Assembly: GCF_030813055.1 (NCBI RefSeq)
Contig: NZ_JAUSTW010000001.1
Coordinates: 186,001-250,000 of the forward strand
Source: Neobacillus ginsengisoli
Lineage (GTDB): Bacteria; Bacillota; Bacilli; Bacillales_B; DSM-18226
Direction: 5' to 3'
Length of the DNA stretch: 64,000 nt
Part shown: positions 14,772 to 23,862 of the stretch, in pieces
How positions within the stretch are numbered: the stretch's first letter is position 1
How the letters are laid out: each line of letters begins with the position of its first letter
Program-made: the position numbers and the translations under genes
Notes under the pieces: generated by a model
Told to the model about the DNA's origin: nothing
Seen by the model: only the letters and a program-made list of their open reading frames with translations
The model's database searches: none

Positions 14772-17552
14772 ATGTCGAATTTGTTTATAGTGAAAAAAGC
14801 GTTGGGAGGGAAAGAAGTGATAAATAACTGGCAGGTTCCACGCAATAAACGAAAGCTTTACCCAGTCGTAGATATTTTATCATTATTTACGCTTCAAAAT
14901 CTTGGAGAGACTTGGAATCACGATTTGGTAAGACAATTAGATTTTGAATCTGAATTGGAGCGGTTTGGCTTAAAACGTTCTGGAGAAAGACGTGACAGAC
15001 GTGCTGGGGGAGCAAGAACATACGAATCGTGGTTATATGCTTTAGGACTTATTTATGAGGAAACAAATTCAAAAGTAATACGAACTACACTTGCTGGTGA
15101 AGCGTTGCTTGCAGGGGAACCACCTGTGCCTATTCTTGCAAATCAATTATTGAAATTGCAGTATCCATCCCCCTATTCAATTCGAGCGGGTGTAAACATT
15201 CATCCTAGGTTTCAAGTGAGACCATTTCGATTTGTATTACAACTCCTTCAAGACTCAAGACTAAGAACTCAAAATGGTAGACCCGAATTAACCAAAGAAG
15301 AAATTGGCCTTTTTTGTTTAACAGAAGGGGAAAATGAAACTCGTCATTGCCTTAATCATGTTGTTAATCGCATTTTAGATTACAGAGCTAATGGTGATTA
15401 TGTAATTCCTTTAGACTTTGGTGAATTATATCCTAGTAGAACAACTGGAATACGTACAAGAAAAAAAACGGTGGAAGCATTAGTCGATACTGCTAACGTT
15501 TTTATTAATTTCTTAGAATACTCTCAATTAATAGAACGTGATACACCAGATAGTCCTATATATATCCCTGTTCATAAAACGGAAGAAGTCCAGGGAAGGT
15601 TAAATGATAATACCCGTTTAAGAACCATTGATTCTAACAATCTATATGGAATAGAAAATTTCCAGCGGAATTACGGGCTTTCGCCTAATACTGTCAGAGA
15701 TAATCGTAATTTTGGTGGTCAAGTAATTACGGACCAAATATATCGTTCAAGACGTGTACAAAGTGAATTATTACATTTTGCTTCAATAAGACCAATACCA
15801 ACCATTTCATCTGATATTATTGATGAAATTTCCCAGATAACAGGGTATACTCCTGAACAAGTTGCGGAAGGTTTGCAGAATTTTAGACCAAATACTTTTA
15901 CATTATTTGAAAGTAACTATATGAACATGTCATCAAGTGGAACTGAATTTGATACGGAGTTTGAAATAGCCACAATTGAAATATTTAATCAGCTTGGTTT
16001 TACTTCTAACCATACTGGATTCCTTCCACTTAATCCTGATGGAGTGGTAATTTCCCCAGAAGATTACAGTGGGATTATTGACACAAAAGCATATAGGAAA
16101 TATTCAATTACTAACGACCACCGAAATAGAATGTCGGTGAACTATATACCAACATATCAAGCTTCTCATTCAAATCTAAGCTTTTTTCTATATATTGCTC
16201 ACGGATTTATTTCAAATATTGGTGACCAAATAAGGAGAATTGCAATAGACACGGGTGTCAATGGTGCAGCAATTACAGCGGAAGCAATGGTTCAGCTCTA
16301 TCGTATAAATCAAATTAATTCAATTTCTCACCAAGATTTATTTCGGATTTTTTCTTCAAACTCCTTAATAACCGTAGATGATATTAATCGTTACCCTTTT
16401 AGGGGTCAAAGGCCTGGGGAAGAAGCAAATGTAAAAAGGATATTTAAAATAGGTGAACTCTTCTGTGGCGCAGGAGGATTAGCTTTAGGAGCAAAACTAG
16501 CGGAAGCAGTTAGCAATGATGGGGAAAAATTGAAGGTCGAGCATGAATGGGCAAATGACTATGATGAAGATTCATGTGAATCATTTCGTCTAAACATATG
16601 CCCTGATAGAGCCGAATCGGTTATATGGAGTGATGTTCGAGATTTAGATGTAACCTATTTGCATAAGATAGATGCATTTGCATTCGGGTTTCCTTGTAAT
16701 GATTTCAGCAATGCAGGAAAAGCAAATGGAGACGAAGGAAATTTTGAACCTCTTTATACCTACGGAATTAAGGTATTAAAACACCATCAGCCCAAATTTT
16801 TTATTGCTGAAAATGTATGCGGTCTTGAACGTGCGAATGGGGGGAGGACATTCATCGAGATTCTTAAGGCGATGGAAGATGCAGGATACAACATTACCCC
16901 TCACCTGTACAAGTTTGAAGAATATGGTCTGCCACAAGCGCGTCATCGAATCATTATTGTGGGAATCCGTAAAGATTTGGGATGGAAATTCCAAGTGCCA
17001 AAAGCTCCTTTTAAAAATCAGCCAGAAAAATGGACTACGGCAAAAGAGGCAATTGAAAATCCACCGATTCCAGAGAATGCATTCAATCATCAATTTAATA
17101 TTTTAAGTGAAAAAGTAATAAATATGCTTTCCATCATCCGTCCTGGGGACAATGCATGGGCAGAATACATTCCTGAAGAATTGCGATTGAACGTAAAGGG
17201 AGCAAAAATGTCCAACATATATAGAAGACTTGACCCCAATTTGCCTGCCTATACCGTAACAGGAAGCGGCGGAGGTGGAACGCACATGTACCACTACAAG
17301 GAGCCAAGGGCATTGACGAACCGTGAAAGGGCAAGGCTTCAAACATTTCCTGACTGGTATGAATTCGTGGGTAAAAAAGAAAGTGTGCGTCGCCAGATCG
17401 GAATGGCTGTTCCTGTTGAAGGGGCAAGAATTATCGTGGAAGCAATTTTAAAATCATTTGCAGAAATATCTTATGAAACAGAGCCTTCTAATTTGGAACA
17501 TAGATTGGTAGAAATGGTTGAACCCATAAAATTAAACTCTAGACATAAATGA
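14772..17552 (+). CDS. AlwI-like endonuclease fused to a C5 DNA methyltransferase
   Basis: This 926-residue protein joins two enzymes. Residues 1 to about 550 resemble AlwI-family restriction endonucleases: RTYESWLYALGLI near residue 80, then a lipophilic RPFRFVLQLL segment, and a PD-(D/E)XK-like centre with P422-D423 and D437-T438-K439. Residues about 556-915 are a complete C5 methyltransferase: ELFCGAGG, catalytic Cys642 in FPCNDFS, ENV, QARHRII and RQIGMAVPV. The second half is strongly similar to the separate methyltransferase just upstream, including the recognition region. AlwI enzymes normally pair with separate adenine methyltransferases, so this arrangement is unusual. ATG 14772 has a weak ribosome site; GTG 14817 behind GGGAGGG is an alternative. 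Cutting and methylating by one chain is inferred. Confidence 0.87.
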   Translation: MSNLFIVKKALGGKEVINNWQVPRNKRKLYPVVDILSLFTLQNLGETWNHDLVRQLDFESELERFGLKRSGERRDRRAGGARTYESWLYALGLIYEETNSKVIRTTLAGEALLAGEPPVPILANQLLKLQYPSPYSIRAGVNIHPRFQVRPFRFVLQLLQDSRLRTQNGRPELTKEEIGLFCLTEGENETRHCLNHVVNRILDYRANGDYVIPLDFGELYPSRTTGIRTRKKTVEALVDTANVFINFLEYSQLIERDTPDSPIYIPVHKTEEVQGRLNDNTRLRTIDSNNLYGIENFQRNYGLSPNTVRDNRNFGGQVITDQIYRSRRVQSELLHFASIRPIPTISSDIIDEISQITGYTPEQVAEGLQNFRPNTFTLFESNYMNMSSSGTEFDTEFEIATIEIFNQLGFTSNHTGFLPLNPDGVVISPEDYSGIIDTKAYRKYSITNDHRNRMSVNYIPTYQASHSNLSFFLYIAHGFISNIGDQIRRIAIDTGVNGAAITAEAMVQLYRINQINSISHQDLFRIFSSNSLITVDDINRYPFRGQRPGEEANVKRIFKIGELFCGAGGLALGAKLAEAVSNDGEKLKVEHEWANDYDEDSCESFRLNICPDRAESVIWSDVRDLDVTYLHKIDAFAFGFPCNDFSNAGKANGDEGNFEPLYTYGIKVLKHHQPKFFIAENVCGLERANGGRTFIEILKAMEDAGYNITPHLYKFEEYGLPQARHRIIIVGIRKDLGWKFQVPKAPFKNQPEKWTTAKEAIENPPIPENAFNHQFNILSEKVINMLSIIRPGDNAWAEYIPEELRLNVKGAKMSNIYRRLDPNLPAYTVTGSGGGGTHMYHYKEPRALTNRERARLQTFPDWYEFVGKKESVRRQIGMAVPVEGARIIVEAILKSFAEISYETEPSNLEHRLVEMVEPIKLNSRHK

Positions 17553-17683
17553 TCACAAAGGATCTAGGAGGAAAATGAGCTTTATATGGGGGAGATATCG
17601 ATTAAAGGTCTCTTTCTTTTAGGTATCTGAATTATATGAAATTTCCTTTTAATATATACTAAAAATATACAGGAGGTAGTTGC

Positions 17684-20254
17684 ATGGATAGATTAATAAT
17701 TGCAATTTCTGTTATTGTTAGACAGTTGCAGCGTGGCATAGGAACTCTTGAAGAACTATTAGACCGATACGTTGACCCAGTTGACGCTGATGCTTTAACT
17801 GAAGAGGAAAAGGAAGAAATTGCGCCTCAAATCCTAAGAAAAAGGGAATTTGAAGACGCAAGAAGATTCTCTGAAACAGAAGACCCCGCTTTAATAGTTG
17901 ACCCTGAGGGACATGAAGAATGGTTTGGGAATTGGTTATTGGAAAATAATTCAGAAACAAAGAGGTACCACTGGAACAGATTGGAGAAGTTTTTGGAGAA
18001 AAAATTTACCCAGAAAATGTCCCCTAAACAAGCTGGGGAAATCATTAATTCCATTGATAATGCATCAAATAAAGTGGTTGAAAGGCTTGAAAACCCTACA
18101 AGGGCTTCTTTTACCACAAAAGGCTTGGTAATAGGTCACGTGCAAAGCGGAAAGACAGCAAATTTTACAGCAGTTATAGCTAAAGCAGTAGATGCTGGTT
18201 ACAGATTTATTATCGTTTTTGCAGGGCTACATAACAATTTACGATCTCAAACTCAATTGAGATTAGACAGTGAGCTGACAGGAGAACCATTCACTGAAGA
18301 TGTTGAGCATGTTGAAATCCCACAACTTGCAAATAGGCAATGGGTACGGCTAACAGATGAAGGGGACTTTACTGATAGAACTACACTTCGTCTCGATACA
18401 CTTGCCCAGTCAGGTAGACCCATACTGGTTGTTATGAAGAAAAAACCACAAATTATGAGAAAATTATTAAGGTGGATAAAAAAAGCTCCTGAGGAAGTAA
18501 GGAGAACTATTCCTCTTTTGGTGATTGATGACGAAGCTGACCAGGCTAGCACTGATACGGGTAGAAATGGGAAAACTTCTCCTACCAATGCTCACATCCG
18601 TTTAATTTTACGTTATTTTACTAAGCATGCTTATGTAGGGTATACTGCAACTCCATTTGCTAATCTTTTAATAAACATGAAAACCAATTCAGAAGAATTA
18701 CGCAGAGATTTGTATCCAAGAAATTTCATTGTTTCATTACCAAGACCTAATGATTACATAGGGGCAGAGCAAATCTTCAGTAAGGGACAAGCTAAATATT
18801 TTGTACGTTATGTTCCTGACGTTGAGGTTGCTAATTTTAATGTAAAAAAAGAGAAAGATTCAGAACTTCGAAAATCAATACTTTCATTCTGTTTATCAGC
18901 TGCTGCAAGATACCATAGGAATCACAAGCATAAACCTATGACAATGTTAATCCATACTACACACTTGCAAGACGGTCACTCCACCATGAAAGAGATTGTT
19001 GAGGATTACAGGCAGGAGTTAATAGATAAGTTAGAAAGTCAAAATCCAGAGACAATTTATTCTGAGTTTGAAAAACTTTGGACTGAAGACTTTGTGCTGA
19101 CAACTCATCAGCTATATCCTAGTCGAAATATTGATTTTAATGAAATAAAGCCCTTCATATTAGAATTTTTAAATGATTTGGATATTCTTGAATTAAATGC
19201 AAGGTCAACTGATGTTCTTGATTACACCCAAAAAACGGATTTAAAAGTCATCGCCATTGGGGGTAATACTTTATCCAGAGGCTTAACTTTAGAGGGGTTA
19301 ATGACCAGTTATTTCATTAGAAAGAGCAACGCATATGATACGCTACTCCAAATGGGCAGATGGTTTGGCTATCGGGAAGGTTATGAGGACCTTACAAGAG
19401 TCTATACGAGTAAAAAACTAGCAGGTTATTTTGAAGACCTAGCCATTGTGGAGCAAGAGATTAGAGAAGAACTATACCGTTATGATGAGGATGGCGTAAC
19501 ACCTGCTCAAGTTGCAGTGAAAATTCGCGCACATAAAGAAATGAAAATAACAGCTCCAAATAAAATGGGTGCTGCCAAAACTGTCGAGCCAACATATAGC
19601 GGTAAATTAGCACAAACAATTTGGTTGCCTTTAGATAATCCAGAAATCTTAAGATATAATTTAGCTGTGGCTGAAGAATTTATTGCGGAAATATCATCAG
19701 CAGAAACATGGATTCAGGAAAAGGGGAATCACTTAGTTTATGGTATTCATGTCAATAAAATCATAAGGGTATTGGAAAGTTTTGACTTTACTAACCAATC
19801 AGGTTTTGATACAGATGCTATTATTTCCTATATTAGAAGAGTTTCAACTGAGTTCCAGCAAAAAGAGTTAACAATTTGGAACGTGGGTATTCCTGGAAAA
19901 CAGAATGAGGAGCCCTTAGGAAATAATAAAATATCTTTTAATAATATTGAAATGATTCCAGTGACTCGTTCTAAAAGAAAAGGTGAATCCAAAGTTGGGG
20001 TACTGACAGGTGACGAGGATTTGTTCATGGATAATTATGATGGGTCAGACCCTCATAAACGCGATAATCCTTTGCTGTTAATATATAGAATCTGGAAAAA
20101 TTCTGTGCCAGAAAGGAATAAGTTAGGAAGACTGGAATCATTATTTAACGAATCACAAGAAAAAGAGGATGTAATAGGCTTAAGCATAGTTTTTCCTAAG
20201 AGCAGAAATCAGCCAGAAGATTACGTTGCTCAACCTGTCGAAAGTAGAGGATAA
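17684..20254 (+). CDS. Z1-domain helicase-like ATPase
   Basis: The 856-residue protein shows superfamily II motifs as found in Z1 proteins: Walker A in GHVQSGKTANF at about residues 152-162, LLVIDDEADQAS at about 279-290, GYTATPFANL at about 318-327, and a C-terminal helicase half with TLSRGLTLEG and QMGRWFGYR (about 555-563). Z1 proteins are known from restriction-like operons with C5 methyltransferases, PD-(D/E)XK proteins, Vsr and usually a MORC/MutL-type ATPase. Here it sits downstream of the fusion gene (132-base gap, AGGAGG before ATG) and is translationally coupled to the next gene. It probably translocates on DNA to control the nucleases. No GHKL ATPase is present in the window. Confidence 0.9.
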   Translation: MDRLIIAISVIVRQLQRGIGTLEELLDRYVDPVDADALTEEEKEEIAPQILRKREFEDARRFSETEDPALIVDPEGHEEWFGNWLLENNSETKRYHWNRLEKFLEKKFTQKMSPKQAGEIINSIDNASNKVVERLENPTRASFTTKGLVIGHVQSGKTANFTAVIAKAVDAGYRFIIVFAGLHNNLRSQTQLRLDSELTGEPFTEDVEHVEIPQLANRQWVRLTDEGDFTDRTTLRLDTLAQSGRPILVVMKKKPQIMRKLLRWIKKAPEEVRRTIPLLVIDDEADQASTDTGRNGKTSPTNAHIRLILRYFTKHAYVGYTATPFANLLINMKTNSEELRRDLYPRNFIVSLPRPNDYIGAEQIFSKGQAKYFVRYVPDVEVANFNVKKEKDSELRKSILSFCLSAAARYHRNHKHKPMTMLIHTTHLQDGHSTMKEIVEDYRQELIDKLESQNPETIYSEFEKLWTEDFVLTTHQLYPSRNIDFNEIKPFILEFLNDLDILELNARSTDVLDYTQKTDLKVIAIGGNTLSRGLTLEGLMTSYFIRKSNAYDTLLQMGRWFGYREGYEDLTRVYTSKKLAGYFEDLAIVEQEIREELYRYDEDGVTPAQVAVKIRAHKEMKITAPNKMGAAKTVEPTYSGKLAQTIWLPLDNPEILRYNLAVAEEFIAEISSAETWIQEKGNHLVYGIHVNKIIRVLESFDFTNQSGFDTDAIISYIRRVSTEFQQKELTIWNVGIPGKQNEEPLGNNKISFNNIEMIPVTRSKRKGESKVGVLTGDEDLFMDNYDGSDPHKRDNPLLLIYRIWKNSVPERNKLGRLESLFNESQEKEDVIGLSIVFPKSRNQPEDYVAQPVESRG

Positions 20255-20255
20255 G

Positions 20256-21272
20256 ATGTATTATACTAATTTAACTTCAACAGTATGGGAAGAATTAGCC
20301 CAAAAATCTGCCGCTAATCCAAATATGGTTGTATGTATGCAGATGCTATCAATAACAGGAGAAGACACACCATTTTTTTGTGTTTTTGTGTCATCTGATA
20401 ATAGCCTGCATTTTTTGTGTGAATTCAATAAGGAAAATAATAACTTTGAGATTGCAAACCCAAATGTGGCAGGGCTTGAATTGAAAGTTATTAAAAACCA
20501 TTTTATATTGGATCGTGAACGGCAAAATTATTATGATTTAAGGTGTACTGGGGACCATCACACGGAAGAATTCACCAATATGATTAAGGAAATATGCGGT
20601 TTAGTATTCAATGAGAAATATAGTATACCAAAAGCCATTGTTACGGTTATTAGGAGGAGTACAAGTTTTTGGGGCAGACCCAAAAACATTATTCTTAATG
20701 AAGAATTTCAACGAGGATTATTTGGGGAATTATATGTCCTAAACGAATTAATAATATTAGGTATGGAAGAAGCGGTCCATTACTGGACAGGTCCCCTTCA
20801 AAATAAACATGATTTCCAATTCAGGGAATTTTCCCTTGAGGTGAAAACCACGCTTGCATCTAGGCACAAACACATAATAAATGGGTTAGAACAACTAGAA
20901 CAAGATGAAAATGGAAAGGACTTGCTAATTGTTTCCCTTAAAATAAAAAACTCGGAAGATGGTAAAAGCATTTTTTATTTTGTCCATCAAATAAGGCAGG
21001 AAATGAACCAAAGACCAGATTTAATTGAAGAGTTTAACACTTTGTTAGCGTCGCTTGGTTATAACGACAATCATGAGGATTATTATAGTTGTTATATTTT
21101 AGAGGAGCATGCAGTTTTTCCTGTAAATGAAAGTTTTCCAACCTTAACAAATAAAAGTTTAAATGAGCCTGTTCCTACGAGAATATCTAAGATTAATTAC
21201 ATATTAGATATGGAAGGGTTATATAGTTTTAAATTGAAAGACAAAAATTTTGAGGAATATTACATGAGATAA
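20256..21272 (+). CDS. PD-(D/E)XK motif protein (DUF4420-like)
   Basis: ATG 20256 follows the stop of the Z1 gene by one base, with AGAGGA upstream inside that gene, so the two are translated together. The 338-residue protein has a nuclease core at about residues 150-205: GLFGELYVLNEL supplies the first glutamate, KHDFQF the aspartate, and LEVKTT the E-x-K. DUF4420 proteins regularly accompany Z1 helicases in restriction-like operons. The flanking N- and C-terminal regions have no clear motifs. It is the probable nuclease subunit of the Z1 module. A terminator follows at 21302. Confidence 0.82.
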   Translation: MYYTNLTSTVWEELAQKSAANPNMVVCMQMLSITGEDTPFFCVFVSSDNSLHFLCEFNKENNNFEIANPNVAGLELKVIKNHFILDRERQNYYDLRCTGDHHTEEFTNMIKEICGLVFNEKYSIPKAIVTVIRRSTSFWGRPKNIILNEEFQRGLFGELYVLNELIILGMEEAVHYWTGPLQNKHDFQFREFSLEVKTTLASRHKHIINGLEQLEQDENGKDLLIVSLKIKNSEDGKSIFYFVHQIRQEMNQRPDLIEEFNTLLASLGYNDNHEDYYSCYILEEHAVFPVNESFPTLTNKSLNEPVPTRISKINYILDMEGLYSFKLKDKNFEEYYMR

Positions 21273-21301
21273 CTTCTTTAGGACATTAGCCTATTTTGTT
21301 T

Positions 21302-21330
21302 AAACCAGCTCTAAGGAGTTGGTTTTTTTA
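21302..21330 (+). terminator. Terminator of the Z1 operon
   Basis: AAACCAGCTC (21302-21311) pairs with GAGTTGGTTT (21316-21325) with one wobble, followed by T. Confidence 0.8.
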
Positions 21331-21462
21331 CGTTTTAAACGGAAACAATGAAATTTATTAGACTGTATGGTATAAAATATGAAAATTCAATCATTAAATA
21401 CAAAAAAAGGATTAAAAATTAAATCATTTGTCTATTTTACTGATAGATGAGGGGTGGTCAAA

Positions 21463-21885
21463 TTGGCAGATAAAATTACAAAAGAACAAAGATCCTCCAA
21501 CATGAAAGCCATAAAATCTATATCCAAGCTTGAGAACAGGGTATCAAAAGCTTTATGGGAAAAGGGAATCCGATTTCGGAAGAACAGCAAATTGTTCGGG
21601 AAGCCCGACATCTCGATCCAAAAATATAAAATTGTGATCTTTATTGACTCATGCTTTTGGCATGTATGCCCCCTCCATTCTAACATGCCAAAGTCCAATC
21701 AGGACTATTGGATAAAGAAGCTGAATCGAAACCAGGAGCGGGACAAGGAAGTAAACGAATATTACTATGAGAAGGGCTGGCATCTCTTGAGGGTGTGGGA
21801 GCATGAGCTGAAGGAGGACTTTAGCGGAATGGTTGATAAATTAGAGCAGTTCATAAATCAAATCAAACATATGTCAATAATTTGA
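21463..21885 (+). CDS. vsr: Very short patch repair endonuclease (Vsr)
   Basis: The 140-residue product is a full-length Vsr: TKEQRSSNMKAI at the N-terminus, GKPDI (the aspartate of the active site), VIFIDSCFWHVCP with the metal-site histidine and cysteine, and DYWIKKLNRNQERD near residue 90. Vsr nicks next to T:G mismatches that arise when 5-methylcytosine deaminates, so it repairs damage caused by the C5 methyltransferases encoded just upstream. TTG 21463 is preferred over GTG 21454 because the site GAGGGG is at 21448-21453. It begins a separate unit after the Z1 operon terminator. Confidence 0.93.
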   Translation: MADKITKEQRSSNMKAIKSISKLENRVSKALWEKGIRFRKNSKLFGKPDISIQKYKIVIFIDSCFWHVCPLHSNMPKSNQDYWIKKLNRNQERDKEVNEYYYEKGWHLLRVWEHELKEDFSGMVDKLEQFINQIKHMSII

Positions 21886-21961
21886 CAGTTTCATGAGTTG
21901 GTAGGCTTTTTCGAAATTGTTGTCGAATATTGCAGGGAATCCAAAAATAAGGAGTGCTTCT

Positions 21962-22279
21962 ATGTCCAATGTCAGCTTTATCATCGACAATGATTTATTG
22001 GAAAGCATGCAGTTTGAATCGTTTTTGATTAGCCCTCACTTGCCCAATACAGGCGTCTTTCTCATGTCTGAAAACAGCAGCCCTTTCTCAGAAGCCGTTA
22101 CCATCAAAATGTATCGATTGGGAAGAACCCATGAAGAGGAAGGATTCCAAATGAAAGATGACATGGGTTCCATTTTATTGTCAAGTTCCGTAGACGCGAA
22201 GCTGTTCATCGAAGAATTTCCCCATATGTCAGCCATCGAGCTTTTGCTTTTGCAACAACTGGACACCATGATTCAATAA
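21962..22279 (+). CDS. Hypothetical protein, 105 aa
   Basis: ATG 21962 follows AAGGAG. The protein starts SNVSFIIDNDLLESMQFE and contains LISPHLPNTGVFLMSEN; the C-terminal part is helical and leucine rich. There is no signal or membrane segment and I recognise no family. It lies between vsr and another unknown gene and may be co-transcribed with both. Confidence 0.6.
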   Translation: MSNVSFIIDNDLLESMQFESFLISPHLPNTGVFLMSENSSPFSEAVTIKMYRLGRTHEEEGFQMKDDMGSILLSSSVDAKLFIEEFPHMSAIELLLLQQLDTMIQ

Positions 22280-22332
22280 AATGTATAAATCTTTGAAACT
22301 GGTACATCCTACCAATAGGAGGATGATAGTTT

Positions 22333-22680
22333 ATAGCAACAGTAGACCAAATTAAAGAAGGGCTTTTAAGGGAGTTGTTTCGGCTATTAAGTTTTTATTC
22401 GGATGTGGAAGTGACGAAGGAAAAGCTTTCGTTGAACACCAGAACCATTGTGTTTTTCCCTTTTTTCAAAGTATCAAGGGCGGAGCAGATGCAGCTGGAG
22501 AATCTTCTATTGGGAATAAAAAGCTATGTGATGGATGAATTTAAGGCATTCGTCCCCCTGACGCACCCAACCATGGCTGCCCTTCATGAATTTCCAACTT
22601 TGATGGAAATCTTTGATTATTTCTACACTGCTACCATCGATGATTTGCTCGCATCTGAAACTTATGAATACGGGAGTTGA
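22333..22680 (+). CDS. Hypothetical protein, about 115 aa, unclear start
   Basis: The frame is open from the in-frame stop at 22327 to TGA 22678-22680. It reads ATVDQIKEGLLREL before the first TTG at 22375. The only ribosome site (AGGAGG at about 22316-22321) points to the region of ATA 22333, and no ATG, GTG or TTG is in frame there. TTG 22375 directly abuts AAGGGAG and is badly spaced. Either a rare ATA start is used or the start has been lost. The middle and C-terminal parts are helical (MQLENLLLGIKSYVMDEF). No family recognised. The terminator overlaps the stop. Confidence 0.5.
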   Translation: MATVDQIKEGLLRELFRLLSFYSDVEVTKEKLSLNTRTIVFFPFFKVSRAEQMQLENLLLGIKSYVMDEFKAFVPLTHPTMAALHEFPTLMEIFDYFYTATIDDLLASETYEYGS

Positions 22681-22694
22681 TCCCGTATTCTTTT
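22666..22694. terminator. Terminator of the vsr unit
   Basis: GAATACGGGA (22666-22675) pairs perfectly with TCCCGTATTC (22681-22690), with T following. Confidence 0.85.
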
Positions 22695-22771
22695 GAATAC
22701 AAAGAAAATTGTTATGCAAATCATGAATCCCGTATATCGTTATTTTTATTTTACACTTGAAGTTCCAACCT

Positions 22772-23189
22772 TACCTTAATGTCGTTGCTTTATTTACTAT
22801 TGGCTTACAGAAATTGCAGGGTTCCCACGAATTACCCCGTTGCTCTTTTACAAAGTCCATCAGTTCTTCAAGGTTATCGGAACAAACCTTTTCATACTTT
22901 GTTGTTCTTTTTCCTTCATCACTTTTTCTGCGAAGATACAGGCAATCTGCAATAGGACTTTATTTATTTTCGATTGGTTTTCTGTTCCGTCAAATTAATT
23001 CAATACATATCCTTTCTTATTTGCATTGAACCACGCTTCATATATAGCTTCTTTATTGAAAAAACGTTCTACCATTTGGCCTTCTACCCCTTTATTATTA
23101 ATGTCATATTCAATACAATTAATATTCGAGGACGTATTTTCAAACCCTGCAAAGTAGCCTAGAAAACGGATATAAAATTTGGTAAACAT
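22772..23189 (-). pseudogene. Degenerate minus-strand gene remnants
   Basis: Two protein-like minus-strand frames lie here. The first (22995-23189, 64 codons) reads FLGYFAGFENTSSN and ends FNANKKGYVLN. The second, further downstream on that strand, reads CLYLRRKSDEGKRTTKYEK and ends near NSWEPCNFCKP with a CxxC. It has no usual start codon. They may be one decayed gene split by a frame change or two small genes. The overlapping plus-strand frame at 22757-23029 looks spurious. Confidence 0.35.
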
Positions 23190-23284
23190 TCATCTTAAAT
23201 AATAAAAGTTAGAAAAATAAATGTTATAAAATATAATAAAAAAGTTAAATAAAGAAAAATAGAGATTGAAAGGAGAAATTTGGA

Positions 23285-23488
23285 ATGATTTGCAATGAAT
23301 GCGGTGGCATATTAAATGTTATTCGTGTGGAAGAGTATCCTGAAGGGGTGAAAGACAAAATTAACTATGACCGTTTGTGCGATGTAGAGTGCCTTGACTG
23401 TGGGAAAGTGTTTTATTCACTGCCATACGACTTCGGAAAGAAAATTAATGCCGTTAAAGATTTATCACAGATCAAAAAGAGTAGATGA
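23285..23488 (+). CDS. Small zinc-ribbon-like protein, 67 aa
   Basis: ATG 23285 follows AAAGGAG. CxxC at residues 3-6 (CNEC) and a second CxxC in VECLDCGKVF make a likely zinc ribbon. The C-terminal tail is basic. It is followed immediately by a bidirectional terminator shared with the convergent small gene. Function unknown. Confidence 0.65.
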   Translation: MICNECGGILNVIRVEEYPEGVKDKINYDRLCDVECLDCGKVFYSLPYDFGKKINAVKDLSQIKKSR

Positions 23489-23501
23489 CATCTACTCTTT
23501 T
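23476..23501. terminator. Bidirectional terminator
   Basis: AAGAGTAGAT pairs with ATCTACTCTT around a 3-base loop. It overlaps the end of the zinc-ribbon gene and serves the minus-strand gene ending at 23492. Confidence 0.8.
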
Positions 23502-23680
23502 GCACACAACTCTTCTCTTAAGCTATCTGACACAATTCGAAGGAGATTCACATGAACATTCAGCCTTGTTGGCTCATCTTCAATTTGCTTAATTGCAAAT
23601 TCTAGTGCTTTAAGAAGAAGCTGGATGTAATCTGCTCGCGTAACAATTCTATGAATATCAAAATCCAATACAATTTCCAA
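23492..23680 (-). CDS. Small hypothetical protein, 62 aa
   Basis: TTG start with AAAGAG upstream on the minus strand. The product is helical, with the stretch YIQLLLKALEFAIKQIEDEP, and looks like a real short protein. No family recognised. It is convergent with the zinc-ribbon gene. Confidence 0.5.
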   Translation of the reverse strand: MEIVLDFDIHRIVTRADYIQLLLKALEFAIKQIEDEPTRLNVHVNLLRIVSDSLREELCAKE

Positions 23681-23862
23681 TATCTCTTTAACCGTATCTG
23701 TGCTTTCGTTTTTGATAAAGGGATTCCTCGCTTTCTACTCTTCATTATTATGTTTTTTCTCAAATTTTATGAAGTCAATTATTTTCCTAACTCCAATAAT
23801 TTAAAAGTATGTAAAGTAATAATATGCTATAATTTTCCTATAAATAGAGAGGGGAATTTATA

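Noticed and set aside
22757..23029. 90-codon plus-strand ORF
   Set aside because: The minus strand gives more protein-like sequence here; the plus frame has no ribosome site.
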